NCBI GenBank assembly: GCA_025267735.1
Contig: CM046304.1
Span: forward strand, 18,788,620-18,852,619
Length of the DNA: 64,000 nt
Direction of reading: 5' to 3'
Source: Mactra quadrangularis
Taxonomy: Eukaryota; Mollusca; Bivalvia; Venerida; Mactridae
Below are positions 34,601 to 51,021 of the stretch, piece after piece. Position 1 is the first letter of the stretch. Every line of letters begins with the position of its first letter. The notes beneath the pieces were generated by a model. The model searched no databases, was not told where the DNA came from, and saw only the letters and a program-made list of their open reading frames with translations. The translations under genes and the position numbers were made by a program.

Positions 34601-37336
34601 CGTATTGTAATTACTTACATATCAAAATGTATGTAGTTTGTAATGCTTTACAGTCTATTGGCCAAAATCTATAGACATTTACGTAAAAATGGATCGGTGC
34701 AATTTAATTGTTCCGTTCATATTTTTTTACTTGTACATGTAAACTATTTATTATCTTCATGTATACATACACTATATCATAGTTTTGACATTTAATAATG
34801 AAGTTACAATCTTTTTTAAATTTGGTCGATCATGCAAATAGAAAAAATAGATGCATAGATTAGCTTGTACTTTTAACTTATCAAAATTGTCATAAAATAG
34901 TACCTATGTGAAATGATAATATAAATGTACTCATCTGTGCTATATCCAAGTATTTATACACAGATAATGGATTTTGTCAGCTTCTCATTATGATATGCAT
35001 CAGTTGAATTACATTAACATAATTTATCAATGTTAGATTTATCAAGGATGAAAACTGATTAAATTGGGGCAAAATATTACGACTTTTACTATTTTTTAAT
35101 CATACATAAAGATTTCATATATTTCATGTACATGTATTCTTTCTACTTTTGAAACTTCTCATTTGCAGCACGACTCAAACCAGTGTCATGTAAAGTCGCT
35201 TTTGTCCTTCATCTTTCCAGCTTATGTACTCGTATGTACATGATTAAGTTTCTGACATCGTGAAAGTTTTAAACAATAGCAAAAATGGATAGGTACAACA
35301 TAACTTAGGTAAACCCGAACATTATGAAATACAGACTCATCTCTAAAATTCAAACAAGTTTGAAACAGTGTATACCTATATAACAGTAGAGGGGCTTTAA
35401 TCAAAGCTTTGTAAACCTATATCATGTAATGGGTGCTTTAAACAGAACTTTGTAAACCAGTGTCATAATATAGGGACTTCAAACAAAACGTTGTAAACCA
35501 GTGACATAATATAGGACTTCAAACAAAACTTTGTAAACCAGTGTCGTAATATAGAGACTTCAAACAAAACTTTGTAAACCAGTGTCGTAATATAGCGACT
35601 TCAAACAAAACTTTGTAAACCAGTGTCGTTATATAGAGACTTCAAACAAATTTTTGTAAACCAATGTCATAATATAGGGACTTCAAACAAAACTTTGTAA
35701 ACCATTGTCATAATATAGAGACTTCAAACAAAACTTTGTAAACCATTGTCATAATATAGAGACTTCAAACAAAACTTTGTAAACCAGTGTCATTATATAG
35801 GGACTTCAAACAAGACGTATACTTACAGGAGTCTAGAACATTTTTGATTAAAATATTTGTAGTATTTTTACTTCTTACTGTACCAGCTTCATAAAATGCA
35901 AACCCACATTGCATGACTGAAATGTACATTATAAAAATAGTTTAATTTACAGATAGTAACTACAGACTGATCCGTATTACTGGCCTCGCGAAATTCGCGA
36001 CATTCTGGATAAAGAGTTTACTATGCCTTCTCCCTTAAAAATGTATAATATTCGTTATATATAAAGACGATAAATTGGAGTGAGCACAATGATGCATTGA
36101 TGCTCTGATTTTCGTGACATTCGCACTTCAGTTAGATTTAACGCCGTACCAACACATTGTATAGGTCATGTAACAGCGGTCAGTCAACCCACTCACCGTT
36201 CCTGGAAAGGCTAAATCTCTGGATTTAGCTGTTAACCAGTTATTAAGCACATACTTTCGTCAGAGACTGACACTTGCCCTATAGACATTGTGCGCTCTGC
36301 CTTTAAAGACTTTATTTGGTAATCGTCCCACTAGGCGCTCTTTAAAAACAGGTGAGACTATACATATGAAAAACTAAAAAAAAACGAAAATCATATCAGC
36401 AAAATATCAAAAACTTTGAAGGAGGTTCAGCGCCTTTTGCTAATGATTTTGTAATATTATTCAATTGCAAAATCACGTTCAATAGCGCATAGCCAGCTAG
36501 TTTTTATGCCCTTCAGATTTTTAGGTAACACAATTAAATGAATACAGGAGTATTAACACCTTTACTCATAGGCGGCTTACACAGCATGTTACTATACAAG
36601 TGGTATATTTTTTACAAGTAAAATTAGTGGTCAGTGTTTCCATCATAATTGTTCCTATTTACATCTTTGCACATGCAAGCATAGCTAAGGCTTTGATCTT
36701 TCGAATGACACTATACGCTGAAAACTACATTCATAAGCCGATTTTTTAAACCACAATTAATGTCCCTCGTGACTATAGATGTGTCTTAAATTTTTATGGT
36801 TGTTGAAATACATTGTTTTAATTTACATAAACTGATTTCAAGTGCATTCATATTACTTGAGTAGTGTTATTAGTTCGAGTTCACATATAATCAATCATCA
36901 TAATAAAACACATAAAAAGCTAGCGTATAATTTCATATTAGCCATAATAGGCAGATATAGCCATAATAGGCAATTGTCTACTTTGATCTACAATTAATTT
37001 TACATCTTTCGTGCTTTACAGTAAATTGTAATGTTATTCGATGAAAATGTAGATCTACGACGAAAAAAAAACACAAATCTTTTATTTTCATCGTAATGCA
37101 AATGTCGTGTCAACACAATTTTAGTTATTTTTCGGTGGCAAACACGTCTAACCTAGTTATCCTGGACCCTTGTCAATGACCAGTACCCATCTACCCTTCC
37201 ACAGTGCGACGGCAACTTTTCCATGTTATGATGATTGATTATATGGGTGGGGATGAAATGATTTTGAGGACTTACGCATTACAAGCATTCCACATATAAT
37301 CAGGAACATCTGATTTATCTCATCTTCTAACGCCAT
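22656..37336 (-). CDS. amt: Amt-type ammonium transporter, complete (487 aa, 11 exons)
   Basis: Exons, 5' to 3' on the minus strand: 37276-37336, 35827-35916, 33935-34162, 31938-32035, 30858-30995, 29632-29865, 28524-28662, 27270-27364, 26203-26329, 25274-25390, 22656-22792. All have GT..AG borders and agreeing phases, 1464 nt in total. It should be a polytopic plasma-membrane protein passing ammonium or ammonia. Family marks: [19 protein letters not shown] after the first helix; [27 protein letters not shown] (about 134-141); D160 and H168 in [13 protein letters not shown], numbered as in bacterial AmtB; the second pore histidine in VHFGGG (H331); and a cytoplasmic [13 protein letters not shown] tail with EPAYP. 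The length is normal for the family. The ATG starts the conserved N-terminal helix ([10 protein letters not shown]) and needs no earlier exon. Introns are crowded with MITEs and SINEs, several ending 20-40 bp from a splice site. No lesion is seen in the coding sequence. Confidence 0.95.
22816..23180. mobile_element. 365-bp MITE of the CATTCGGAAC family in transporter intron 10
   Basis: Ends TCATTCGGAACACC and GGAGTTCTGAATGT are inverted. The flanks are the exact 8-bp duplication ATCCAATG (22808-22815 and 23181-23188). Its edge is 23 bp from the acceptor of the last transporter exon, so it sits inside or beside the polypyrimidine and branch region. Confidence 0.88.
23459..23820 (-). repeat. 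Interspersed repeat E, copy 2
   Basis: Reverse-orientation copy of 6767-7092, starting ATGCCTCAGTCTACTAAAAT and ending TTTATGGGACTGTAGC. Intronic in the transporter. Confidence 0.75.
24560..24895 (-). mobile_element. tRNA-derived SINE, family A, near full length
   Basis: Complete from the tRNA-like head (near 24890, CCCGGCTAGCTCAGTCGGCA in reverse) to the tail GTTGCTACGGCGTTAAACCC and a CAAA-rich end. A weak ACGATTA duplication flanks it. Confidence 0.88.
25729..25862 (+). mobile_element. SINE family D body fragment
   Basis: Contains CACTGTGAGGAATCGCCTGC and GTCGGCTGAACACGTAAATG without the tRNA-like head. Confidence 0.6.
25897..26155. mobile_element. MITE family G, copy 2
   Basis: Inverted ends AGCGGGGGAGG and ATCCTGGATCCGCCCCTGA with the internal GTGGTTCGAAAGTTTGGAC. 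Lies about 50 bp downstream of the exon 9 donor of the transporter. Confidence 0.72.
26402..26490. mobile_element. Palindromic hAT-like MITE
   Basis: 89 bp; arms CACAGGCTGTCGGCGTCCCC and GGGGACGCCGACAGCCTGTG are perfect inverses. Flanks ATTTGGAT and ATTTGGTT match at 7 of 8. It shares terminal CACAGGC with the 2157/13638 family but has a different arm. Lies about 70 bp upstream of the exon 9 acceptor. Confidence 0.85.
26680..27145 (+). mobile_element. SINE family D split by a later SINE
   Basis: Family D pieces, CCTACTATAGGGTTTACC on the left and GGGTACTTTGAGGAATCACC on the right, are separated by the family C element at 26733-27006. Confidence 0.75.
26733..27006 (+). mobile_element. tRNA-derived SINE, family C, full length
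   Basis: The head looks like a whole tRNA (A box TGGCGTAGTGGTTAGCATG, B box GCAGGTTCGAGCCC) but continues without a terminator into a SINE body and an A-rich tail after AACACGACGTTAAAAAC. Flanking 10-bp copies ACCAGCAATG (26723-26732) and ACCAGCGATG (27007-27016) differ at one base. They lie inside SINE D, so C inserted after D. Confidence 0.88.
27399..27683. mobile_element. MITE family G, copy 3
   Basis: Ends near TAGCGGGAGGGGGGGG and CTGGATCTGCCGCTGA, with internal GTGGTTCGAAAGTTTGAAC. Its edge is about 35 bp upstream of the exon 8 acceptor of the transporter. Confidence 0.75.
28205..28502. mobile_element. MITE family H, copy 2
   Basis: High similarity to 15970-16258 throughout. The right end, ACTCGGATACTCGCAACAGCCCT, stops about 20 bp downstream of the transporter exon 7 donor. 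The left end is unclear. Confidence 0.72.
28965..29090. repeat. Short tandem repeat containing GGCCGATTGGCCAACC
   Basis: Three diverged units built on GGCCGATTGGCCAACC and AATGACGATAA within transporter intron 6. Confidence 0.5.
29925..30178 (-). mobile_element. tRNA-derived SINE, family B, near full length
   Basis: In reverse: a tRNA-like head with B box GGGTTCGAATCCC, the AATTTGACAATAATGTC and TTTCCGGCCTTGTGGGAG body, and the tail GTTGACATGTCGTTAAACCC. Confidence 0.82.
30244..30525 (-). mobile_element. SINE family A, diverged copy
   Basis: Recognisable tail (GTTGCTTCGACATTAAACCC in reverse), GGAAAGGC core and a decayed tRNA-like head near 30500-30525. Confidence 0.75.
31476..31850. mobile_element. 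MITE family H, complete member with 8-bp duplication
   Basis: 375 bp from TAGGGCTGTGGATCG to TACTAGCAGCGGCCCTA. The exact 8-bp duplication GTTTTATT lies at 31468-31475 and 31851-31858, which supports hAT-type mobilisation. Lies in transporter intron 4. Confidence 0.88.
32072..32140 (-). mobile_element. SINE family B fragment
   Basis: Only the tail half remains (TTAACGCCGTTTCAACACAT and TTTACGGCGTCCTGCGCACC). It is cut off where the next inverted-repeat element begins. Confidence 0.6.
32141..33336. mobile_element. About 1.2-kb inverted-repeat DNA element, non-coding
   Basis: The first roughly 45 bp (CTCGCAGGGTTTTAGGTGCG, then GTATCGCGCCCAAAAGG) recur inverted at 33290-33336 almost unchanged. 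The interior is AT-rich with no transposase. No clean target duplication was found, so the exact ends are uncertain by a few bases. Lies in transporter intron 3. Confidence 0.8.
33345..33659 (-). repeat. Interspersed repeat E, copy 3
   Basis: Same orientation as copy 2 and close in sequence (TACGTGCAGACAGTCGTAGG to TATGCGACTGCAG). The terminal CAGTCCC end on its left is missing; it begins next to the 1.2-kb element. Confidence 0.75.
34190..34570. mobile_element. MITE with TA target duplication in transporter intron 2
   Basis: 381 bp; ends CAGTACCCACCAAAAGTTTG and its inverse CAAACTTTTGGTGGGTACTG, flanked by TA on each side (34188-34189, 34571-34572). TA targets are typical of Tc1/mariner-type elements. 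Its edge is 27 bp from the exon 3 acceptor. Confidence 0.85.
35345..35818. repeat. Minisatellite, 41-bp unit, about ten copies
   Basis: The unit contains GACTTCAAACAAAACTTTGT and AAACCAGTGTCATAATATAG. Copies at the left edge are worn. The array ends about 8 bp from the transporter exon 2 donor (gt at 35825-35826 on the minus strand). Confidence 0.9.
36125..36290 (-). mobile_element. SINE family A, truncated copy
   Basis: The tail half only: TTTAACGCCGTACCAACACA to TTTCGTCAGAGACTGACAC. The tRNA-like head is missing. Confidence 0.75.
37090..37235 (-). mobile_element. SINE family B fragment in transporter intron 1
   Basis: Contains TGTCGTGTCAACACAATTTT and CCTGGACCCTTGTCAATGAC with no tRNA-like head. 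Confidence 0.6.
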
Positions 37337-37379
37337 CTTGATTTCCTATTTCCTGCTGATTTATCCTATAGTTAATATA

Positions 37380-37620
37380 CTTATCAATTAATCTAATAAA
37401 AAGTAATCAATAAAATATTGATCTATCAAATATTAATCCATTTAATGATAATCCATGTAATATCAATCGACGGAAAATTAATGCAATAAATAGTAATCAA
37501 TTAAATATTAATCGATCAAATATTAATCAATTAATTATTAGACAATTAAATATGAATCCATTGAATGTTTTTGCATTAAATATAAATCAATTATAATTAA
37601 TCAATTATTAATCAAGTTCC
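37380..37620. repeat. AT-rich degenerate repeat upstream of the transporter
   Basis: Words such as ATATTAATC, AATCAATTAA and AATCGATCAA recur about every 13-15 bp. The block lies 45-285 bp upstream of the transporter ATG, where its 5' UTR or promoter should be. No TATA box can be singled out. Confidence 0.6.
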
Positions 37621-37995
37621 ACAATTATTGTTAAAAAGGTTCCGACTTTAAATAATTTTGACAGCTCCTGTATATCATATAAAATACGTACAAAACACGT
37701 ATTTATCAACATAAACTCCACTTAACGTGAATAAAAATGAAGCGTACTGAATCAGGAACACAGTGAACAAAAATTATACAAAATATGTCATATACATGTA
37801 CACGTACCACATAACTCTTTCTACATTTTTAGGTCTAGTTTAACTTAAAATGATTTAAGCAGATGAAACTGTTTTTACATTGAACGCTTCACCAAGTCTT
37901 ACTTTTTTAGTTGTTAATTAAAAGCAATGAAGTTGAAAATTTTAACGAACCGTAATATTACTGATGTACTAGGATGAATATAAAGTTGGCAAACT

Positions 37996-38150
37996 CAGCA
38001 GACACAGCAGAAGGATCGATCCTTCTGCTGTGTCTGCTGGCAGAAAAATAAAATTACAGCAGGAGAATTAATCTTTCTGCTGGGTCTGTTGGTAGAAAGG
38101 TTAAATTACAGTAGAAGAATTAATCTTTCTGCTGGTTTTGCTGACAGAAA
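37996..38150. repeat. Perfect 44-bp palindrome followed by tandem relics
   Basis: The left arm 37996-38017 (CAGCAGACACAGCAGAAGGA..) is the exact reverse complement of 38018-38039 with no spacer. Two further units of roughly 54 bp (CTTTCTGCTGGGTCTG, CTTTCTGCTGGTTTTGCTG) repeat the right arm with decay. Confidence 0.85.
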
Positions 38151-38159
38151 GAAAACATC

Positions 38160-38930
38160 ATGTATCACTAAGAGGAAGGAATTAAAAAGACAAACTATTC
38201 AGTACTTTATAATATGTATGTATTTCGTTGGTCAACAAAATTAACCGAGGTCCACTAGTTCACACATGTAAATGAAATTTCATCTTCTTCATGCATGTCA
38301 GAGTTATTCAAGCTTCCTTAAGCTCTGATGTACGCTACCATTCAAAAATCGTTTTGAAAATGTAATGGATTGTTGATTTGTCTGCTTTAATGAGATTAAA
38401 TATGTTCGTTCATAAAAATTTAAAGTAAAAACAGTAAGTACAATGATATACCTGTGATCTGATCAGACATAAACATTGACTTGATCGAGATGGATTACAT
38501 GTCTTCAAATTGAAGTTCATCCCGAATGAACAGGGAACATATACAATTAGTATATTGATCAATTAAGAAAACCTTATAAAGATTACTTAATCTTCATTGT
38601 TTATATGTAAAGGATATTAACTGAGTGCGAAGGTTTTCTGAGTTAGAACAACTTGGCTGCGGGCTTCTCGTGAAAATCCGAAAACGCGAAGTTACAAGTT
38701 TCGTATTCAACTCATTGAAAACTTAGAGAACTTTGAGATGATACAAACACAACATAATATATAGCGATATTATTAGCTTTATGGTGTTAATGACCAAATT
38801 TCTTATACATGTATAACTCTATTTAAAACTCGTGATAGCTGGGCCAGTAGTACATATAAATGACCCGGAAGCATAGTGAAACGATCTATTTTGAAGACAT
38901 TAAGCTGCCCAGTGTTCAGCCCTGCGTTCA
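38160..38930. other. No recognisable feature
   Basis: AT-rich intergenic sequence upstream of the transporter gene. Confidence 0.4.
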
Positions 38931-38933
38931 GTT

Positions 38934-39450
38934 ACCGCGAACGTTACAAAACGTTCCGTAACGATACATTCGGAACTCCTCGGCCATTTGCTGCGAATAA
39001 TCTCGGACATATTAAGACGCTATTTTGAAACTACCGGTGTTGAAGTAAACAAATATATGGTCGTTTAGGCATTGAGTGATGTTTCGTTTTTAGTCCATAA
39101 ATTTTGAAACATCACTCATTGCCTTCACGATCACATATTTGTGTATTAGATTAGATTATTCGCAGCGAATGGCCGAGGAGTTCCGAATGTATCGTTATGT
39201 AACGTTCTGTAACGTTTTGTGTAATTGAACACGCTTCAGTAACTATATACCGTTAGCTAACGTTACGGGTACGGGAGAACTCAAGCCAAATACAACTCAA
39301 CCCGTGCAATACTAAACTCAAAGTTGGGACAAGTCAAACCGTTAGTAGGAGATTGAGTTTTCTCGGGTTGAGTTGTCTGTGGGTTGAGTTGTTCCGACAA
39401 TTCCGTTACGGAACGTTTTTGGAACGTTTAAGGTAACTGAACACGCTGCT
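38934..39450. mobile_element. Composite inverted-repeat element F, copy 2
   Basis: Same build as 17901-18570: outer arms GTTCAGTTACCGCGAACGTT and GGAACGTTTAAGGTAACTGAAC, CATTCGGAACTCCTCGGCCA arms inside, an ATGAGTGATGTTT inverted pair at the centre, then the GGGTTGAGTTG section. The match extends across all sub-parts. Confidence 0.82.
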
Positions 39451-39769
39451 GGTATAGTGCGTAAAGTTTGACCCCGATCCGACCTTTCACATTTGCATCT
39501 AATAAGTATCTAGTATCATATCTCAGTACCACGCCTATTCTACACTTCGGCAGCGATTGTAAAATTATTGAAGTATGTTTATGTGTGCCTCACGGCCACG
39601 GTGTAATCGAGCATTAATACTACATTCGTATTCCATGTAATAAATATTCTTGCATAAAGGTCAGGTCGGGGTCAAACTTTACGCACAATATCATTATCAA
39701 ATACGAAAACTCTAGTTCCTATAGTTTTAGACAAGACGATTTGTAATGGTTCTTTATTCAAAACTGTTA

Positions 39770-40205
39770 AGAACTGGTGACCCTTGGAATGGGGCCTATA
39801 TTGACCCAAGGGTCATTATTTGGGCAACATTTGTAGAGGACCTCATGATAATGTCAAATGACAAATATGGTACCTTTAAGCCTACCGGTGTCTGACAAAT
39901 ATATCTTTGATGATTTCCTTCTTAAAAACTGTTTCCCCTAGGATGGGCCTAATATTGACCCCATGTTCATAATTTCGACAAAATTTGTAGGACCTAAAGA
40001 TGATATCATATGCCAAACATGGAATCTCTAGGTATAACATGTCAAAATAAAAAGATCTTTAAAGGTTTCCTTATTTAAAACTTTAGACACTTCTGATGGA
40101 AGCAATATTGACCCCAGGCTCATGACTTTGGCAATATTTGTAGGGGGTCCTCGATATAATTTTACATGTCAAATATGGAAACTCTATGTTTTATATAGTT
40201 TCAGA
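39770..40205. repeat. Three diverged tandem units of about 145-165 bp
   Basis: Each unit has an AAAACTGTT/AAAACTTTAG-type start, then ATTGACCC, GGCAACATTTGTAG and ATATGG(A/T)A(A/C)C words in order. It looks like a piece of a dispersed satellite-type repeat rather than a coding region. Confidence 0.65.
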
Positions 40206-40589
40206 CTTATATACTAACTCACAGTGTGTTATTTAGCTCTTGTCAATCTAGCTAGCACATTGGCACCATAGTCCTTACACTCGTTATATACGCACACATA
40301 TAATATTTTGTCAACAAACACAAAAATCCGTATATTATACATGTACTTACAATAATGTGTTAATAAACTGATGCTGATTTTGAAATTTGTTCAAATAACT
40401 CTTTATCAAAGGTCAATATGAATAAATTTTTCCTAAAAACAAGAGTTTTACAAATGACCTTTGCATTCACTGTATAAAAGTGTTTTTATCAAAGACGCTG
40501 AATATAAAATGTCTAGTTTTATTGAAAACACACCGACACTTAATAAGATAAATATTTTGTTTAATTGTTTGGGCATTTGTAATTCATAT

Positions 40590-41449
40590 GATATATATAA
40601 TTATATACTCTTTATTTCCACTTTTTAGTGATTTATAAACATATAAACATTTTTACATAAATATTAAATTTACAAAACAACATATGAAAGAAACAATTCA
40701 TACACATAGTCATATAGTATCGTTCTGTACAATAACTTAAATAAAGAAAAATACAACATAGATAGAACAGATGTAAGACTGCGTACAAACACATATTTGT
40801 GAGTAGTTTTTAAATGTTTTGTACCTTAATAATCTGTCCTAACCAACATTAAAATGTTAAGACGAGGTTAAGGTAAACTAATTTGGTAGCGTATTACATT
40901 TATGAATTTCACTATATCTTGCTCAAAAGCAACACAACTATAGATATCAGATGTTCGTATATGTCAGTGGTTGCAAGATTGCATTAATTTTATTACATTT
41001 TGTTATGTTGAAGAATGACTTGTATAGTAGAACACGAATTGCAGAAATAGCATGAATCATTTCCCTTTTTGTTGTAGCATATAACCACAAAGGTGATGGT
41101 TTCACAGATGTATGAACTGATACAAATCTGGCGAATTCTTGTTCATTAAATACTCTTGACTTCCATTCGCTCAATTGTAAGTTTCGAATAGCTTTACTGA
41201 CAATATTTTTCCAAGAATACCTGCTTGGAAAGTTAGCACTTTGTAAATATGTTGTTAAGAAAAGAAAAAATCCATACAATACTAATAATTTACATATGTC
41301 AGGCACAAATCCCAGTTGATTTCGGTAACCTTTGGTCACATATAGATTGAGTCGGTAATTAAACAATTTTCTTGCTGTATTGTTTGTTGACATTGTACAT
41401 AGTCTTTGAAGGAAGGATAATTTTCTTTTGGCTATATCTTTTGCAGAAA
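40590..41449 (-). mobile_element. 5'-truncated LINE inserted in a sulfotransferase 3' UTR
   Basis: The 3' flank of this sulfotransferase matches that of its paralogue at 860-1440 up to ACATAAAAT (near 41450) and again from CATATGAATT (near 40590). In between, the paralogue has about 65 bp while this copy has about 860 bp. The insert ends, on the minus strand, with AATAAA (40611-40616) and a TATA-rich tail. It contains the 148-codon frame at 40947-41393. Confidence 0.65.
40947..41393 (-). pseudogene. C-terminal remnant of a LINE reverse-transcriptase protein (148 codons)
   Basis: An ATG-initiated open frame with SRYSWKNIVSKAIRNLQLSE and WKSRVFNEQEFARFVSVHTS followed by SPLWLYATTK. The spaced W, R/F and H pattern recalls the region after the reverse-transcriptase domain of non-LTR retrotransposons. 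No catalytic motif is present, so it cannot act alone. The family is a judgement by eye; it could be an unrelated lineage-specific protein. Confidence 0.45.
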
Positions 41450-41756
41450 CATAAAATGGTTGGACTACTCGTCAATCTAGGAATATGAACTTTTATATCA
41501 ACTTATGAGCAAAGAAAATAATAGCTGAACTCGTGCCATGTCGCTCTTGAGAAATGTTTTTAGCTCATTCAATGAAATAAAAATCCAATCTGATTAAAAG
41601 ACAGCGCTCTAATGGATACTAGTATTTGTTTACAGAGATTGATAAAAATACAAAATGTACAGCTTAAAGCAAACTTGGACAAATAAATATCCGATTCGAG
41701 CTTTGCAAGTGACAATGGTGTTCCAAAAATGCAAGAGTTTGTTCGAACACTATTCT

Positions 41757-48878
<7,122 letters not shown>

Positions 48879-49087
48879 TGTTTCAGTTTATCTGTTATAT
48901 GTTTGTTATAGAGGTTGAATTGTCAGCTGAAAAAAACATAACCATAGATACATAACATTTAACGTTAGTTCCTCTCTTTTTAGACAATTTTTGAAAGACA
49001 CCATGCGCATGAAATATCTACAACATTTAAGCACCCAAATTTTAGCTGTGTGACCAAGATTAAGTATCTATCTTATATGACATGGTA

Positions 49088-49405
49088 AGCGGCCCGGCTA
49101 GCTCAGTTGGTAGCACGCAAGTCTACTGATCGACTGGGGTCTACTGGGGTCGTTGGTTCGATTCCCAAGCGGGCATACTTCGTGGAACTTGGTCATGAAA
49201 GTATGTCTACGGCAATTTTTCCTCATACCAATGATTTTGTAATTTTGTAGGGCAGTTGTCAGTAACTGACGAAAGTATGTGCTTAGTGGTTGGTTAACAG
49301 CTAAATCCAGAGATTTAGCATTGGAGTGAGTAAGTTGACTGACCGCCGTTATATGACCTATACAATGTGTTGCTACGGCGTTAAACCCAACAAAAACAAA
49401 CAAAA
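49088..49405 (+). mobile_element. tRNA-derived SINE, family A, full length
   Basis: Head CCCGGCTAGCTCAGTTGGTA, a short internal duplication (GGGGTCTACTGGGGTC) between the A and B boxes, B box TGGTTCGATTCCC, standard body and tail GTTGCTACGGCGTTAAACCC. Upstream of the sulfotransferase gene. Confidence 0.9.
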
Positions 49406-49409
49406 TAAG

Positions 49410-51015
49410 CACTCCATTTGAGCTGTATGGTTAAAGAAACTACCTTAAATGACATGGCCCTCTCAAATATGACCATGTGCTATTTTGTATATAGTTTGTA
49501 TATATAGGGCATAATGTAACTTCAAAATGTTTAAGGTCAATGGCTCATACATTGGGTACAAATACTAACAAAGTATGTCAATGATAAGATGTGTACATAA
49601 ACAACGGTTAGAAAACTAGGCCGGACATGACTTTCCTTAAAGAGCTGTATGAAACCAGCGCTCTTATATTATAAAATGTACGGTAATTTAGACAACTATA
49701 CCGTGTTTACTTAATCTATTCACCCCTGTAGCTTCATTTATCTAGTAATATTAGTACACACGCACAAATTTATGTCAATGTTAAAACAAGGTACATTGTA
49801 GTAGCCTTTATGAATTCATTCCCATTTGTCAACATATGCATTATTACAGTAAAGTTTCACTGTAAGCAACATCCAAACCGATCGATGGTCTGAACGGCGA
49901 TACAGTGTTAATGTACGGACCTTATTTACTCAAATTAAGTATTTGGGTCTTATAAATCCGCAGATTTTGCAATAACCAAGATGATATTATTGGCGGAACT
50001 ACACTGCGTTATTTTAAAATGTGCGCTACCGCTAGTCTGGATTACATGCCCCTTACCACTATCGGTACTTTTACTCGACTAAGTACGACTGGGAACCAGA
50101 CAACGCTACCGCTTTATTCAACTTGCTCGGTGAGCAAAGTTACCCAGAACATCAGAAAACTTAATTCACTTGGCTTCTTTCTAGGAAGGCACTGTGCAGT
50201 ACATTGTATCAAGTTGATATTTACACAAAAACTGTTTATAAAAAACAGTTTATAGAAAAAACATTAAAGTCAAAAGCAGAAACTAATTGTAAAGTTGTTT
50301 AATACTTCTTAACTTTATTTCAAAATAGAAGGTAATAAATAATGCAGAAATGTGCATGCTGTCTGCATTAGACCCGGCAGCGTGCGCAAAAATGTATGAT
50401 CAAATGTCAAATTATTAAATATGTATTCGATCTTCCGACCTTAGGAAACGGACTTACGATGAGTTTTGTCTTAATGATTTTTTGTACAATCTTACAAAAT
50501 TAACATGGATAGAGTATTGTGTATAAACGTATAATGATAAAAGATAAGAAACGATGCATAATTCCGTAGAATTCCACGACAAATATCAATAACAAAATTA
50601 ACAGTATCGTAGTTTATATTAACAAAATTGACAGTACAAATGTATATGGTATATAAAGATAAAAGAAAAACAAACCTTGTCGTTAGTCCAAGCTTGATAA
50701 AGATAATTTAACTTGAACGATGAGTTTGACGCTTGGACATGAAACATGATATGATAACATTTACTCCCAGTCGTTTTTATATAGTAAATATATATGTTCC
50801 TAATCTTAACCCGTCCTTCCTTCAGTGTATTGACTTTCACGAAACGTCATTTCAAGTCAAATATTACTTTATTGTCGGTAAAATAGATCAACATTTGAAG
50901 TAGTGTTTGTAATGTTTAAAGTTCAACAGTCAATATGTGAAACAATGCTGTAACAATTATTTTTGATCTTCCTTGAACGTATATTCAGCATTATTTTTAT
51001 AATTTTATTGGTAAG
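49410..51015. other. No recognisable feature
   Basis: AT-rich intergenic sequence. A weak inverted pair AAACTGTTTATA / TATAAACAG... near 50230-50255 is the only local structure I noticed. Confidence 0.4.
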
Positions 51016-51021
51016 GAGCAA

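Noticed and set aside
35345..35818. CRISPR-like array
   Set aside because: Units are contiguous with no unique spacers, and the host is a eukaryote.
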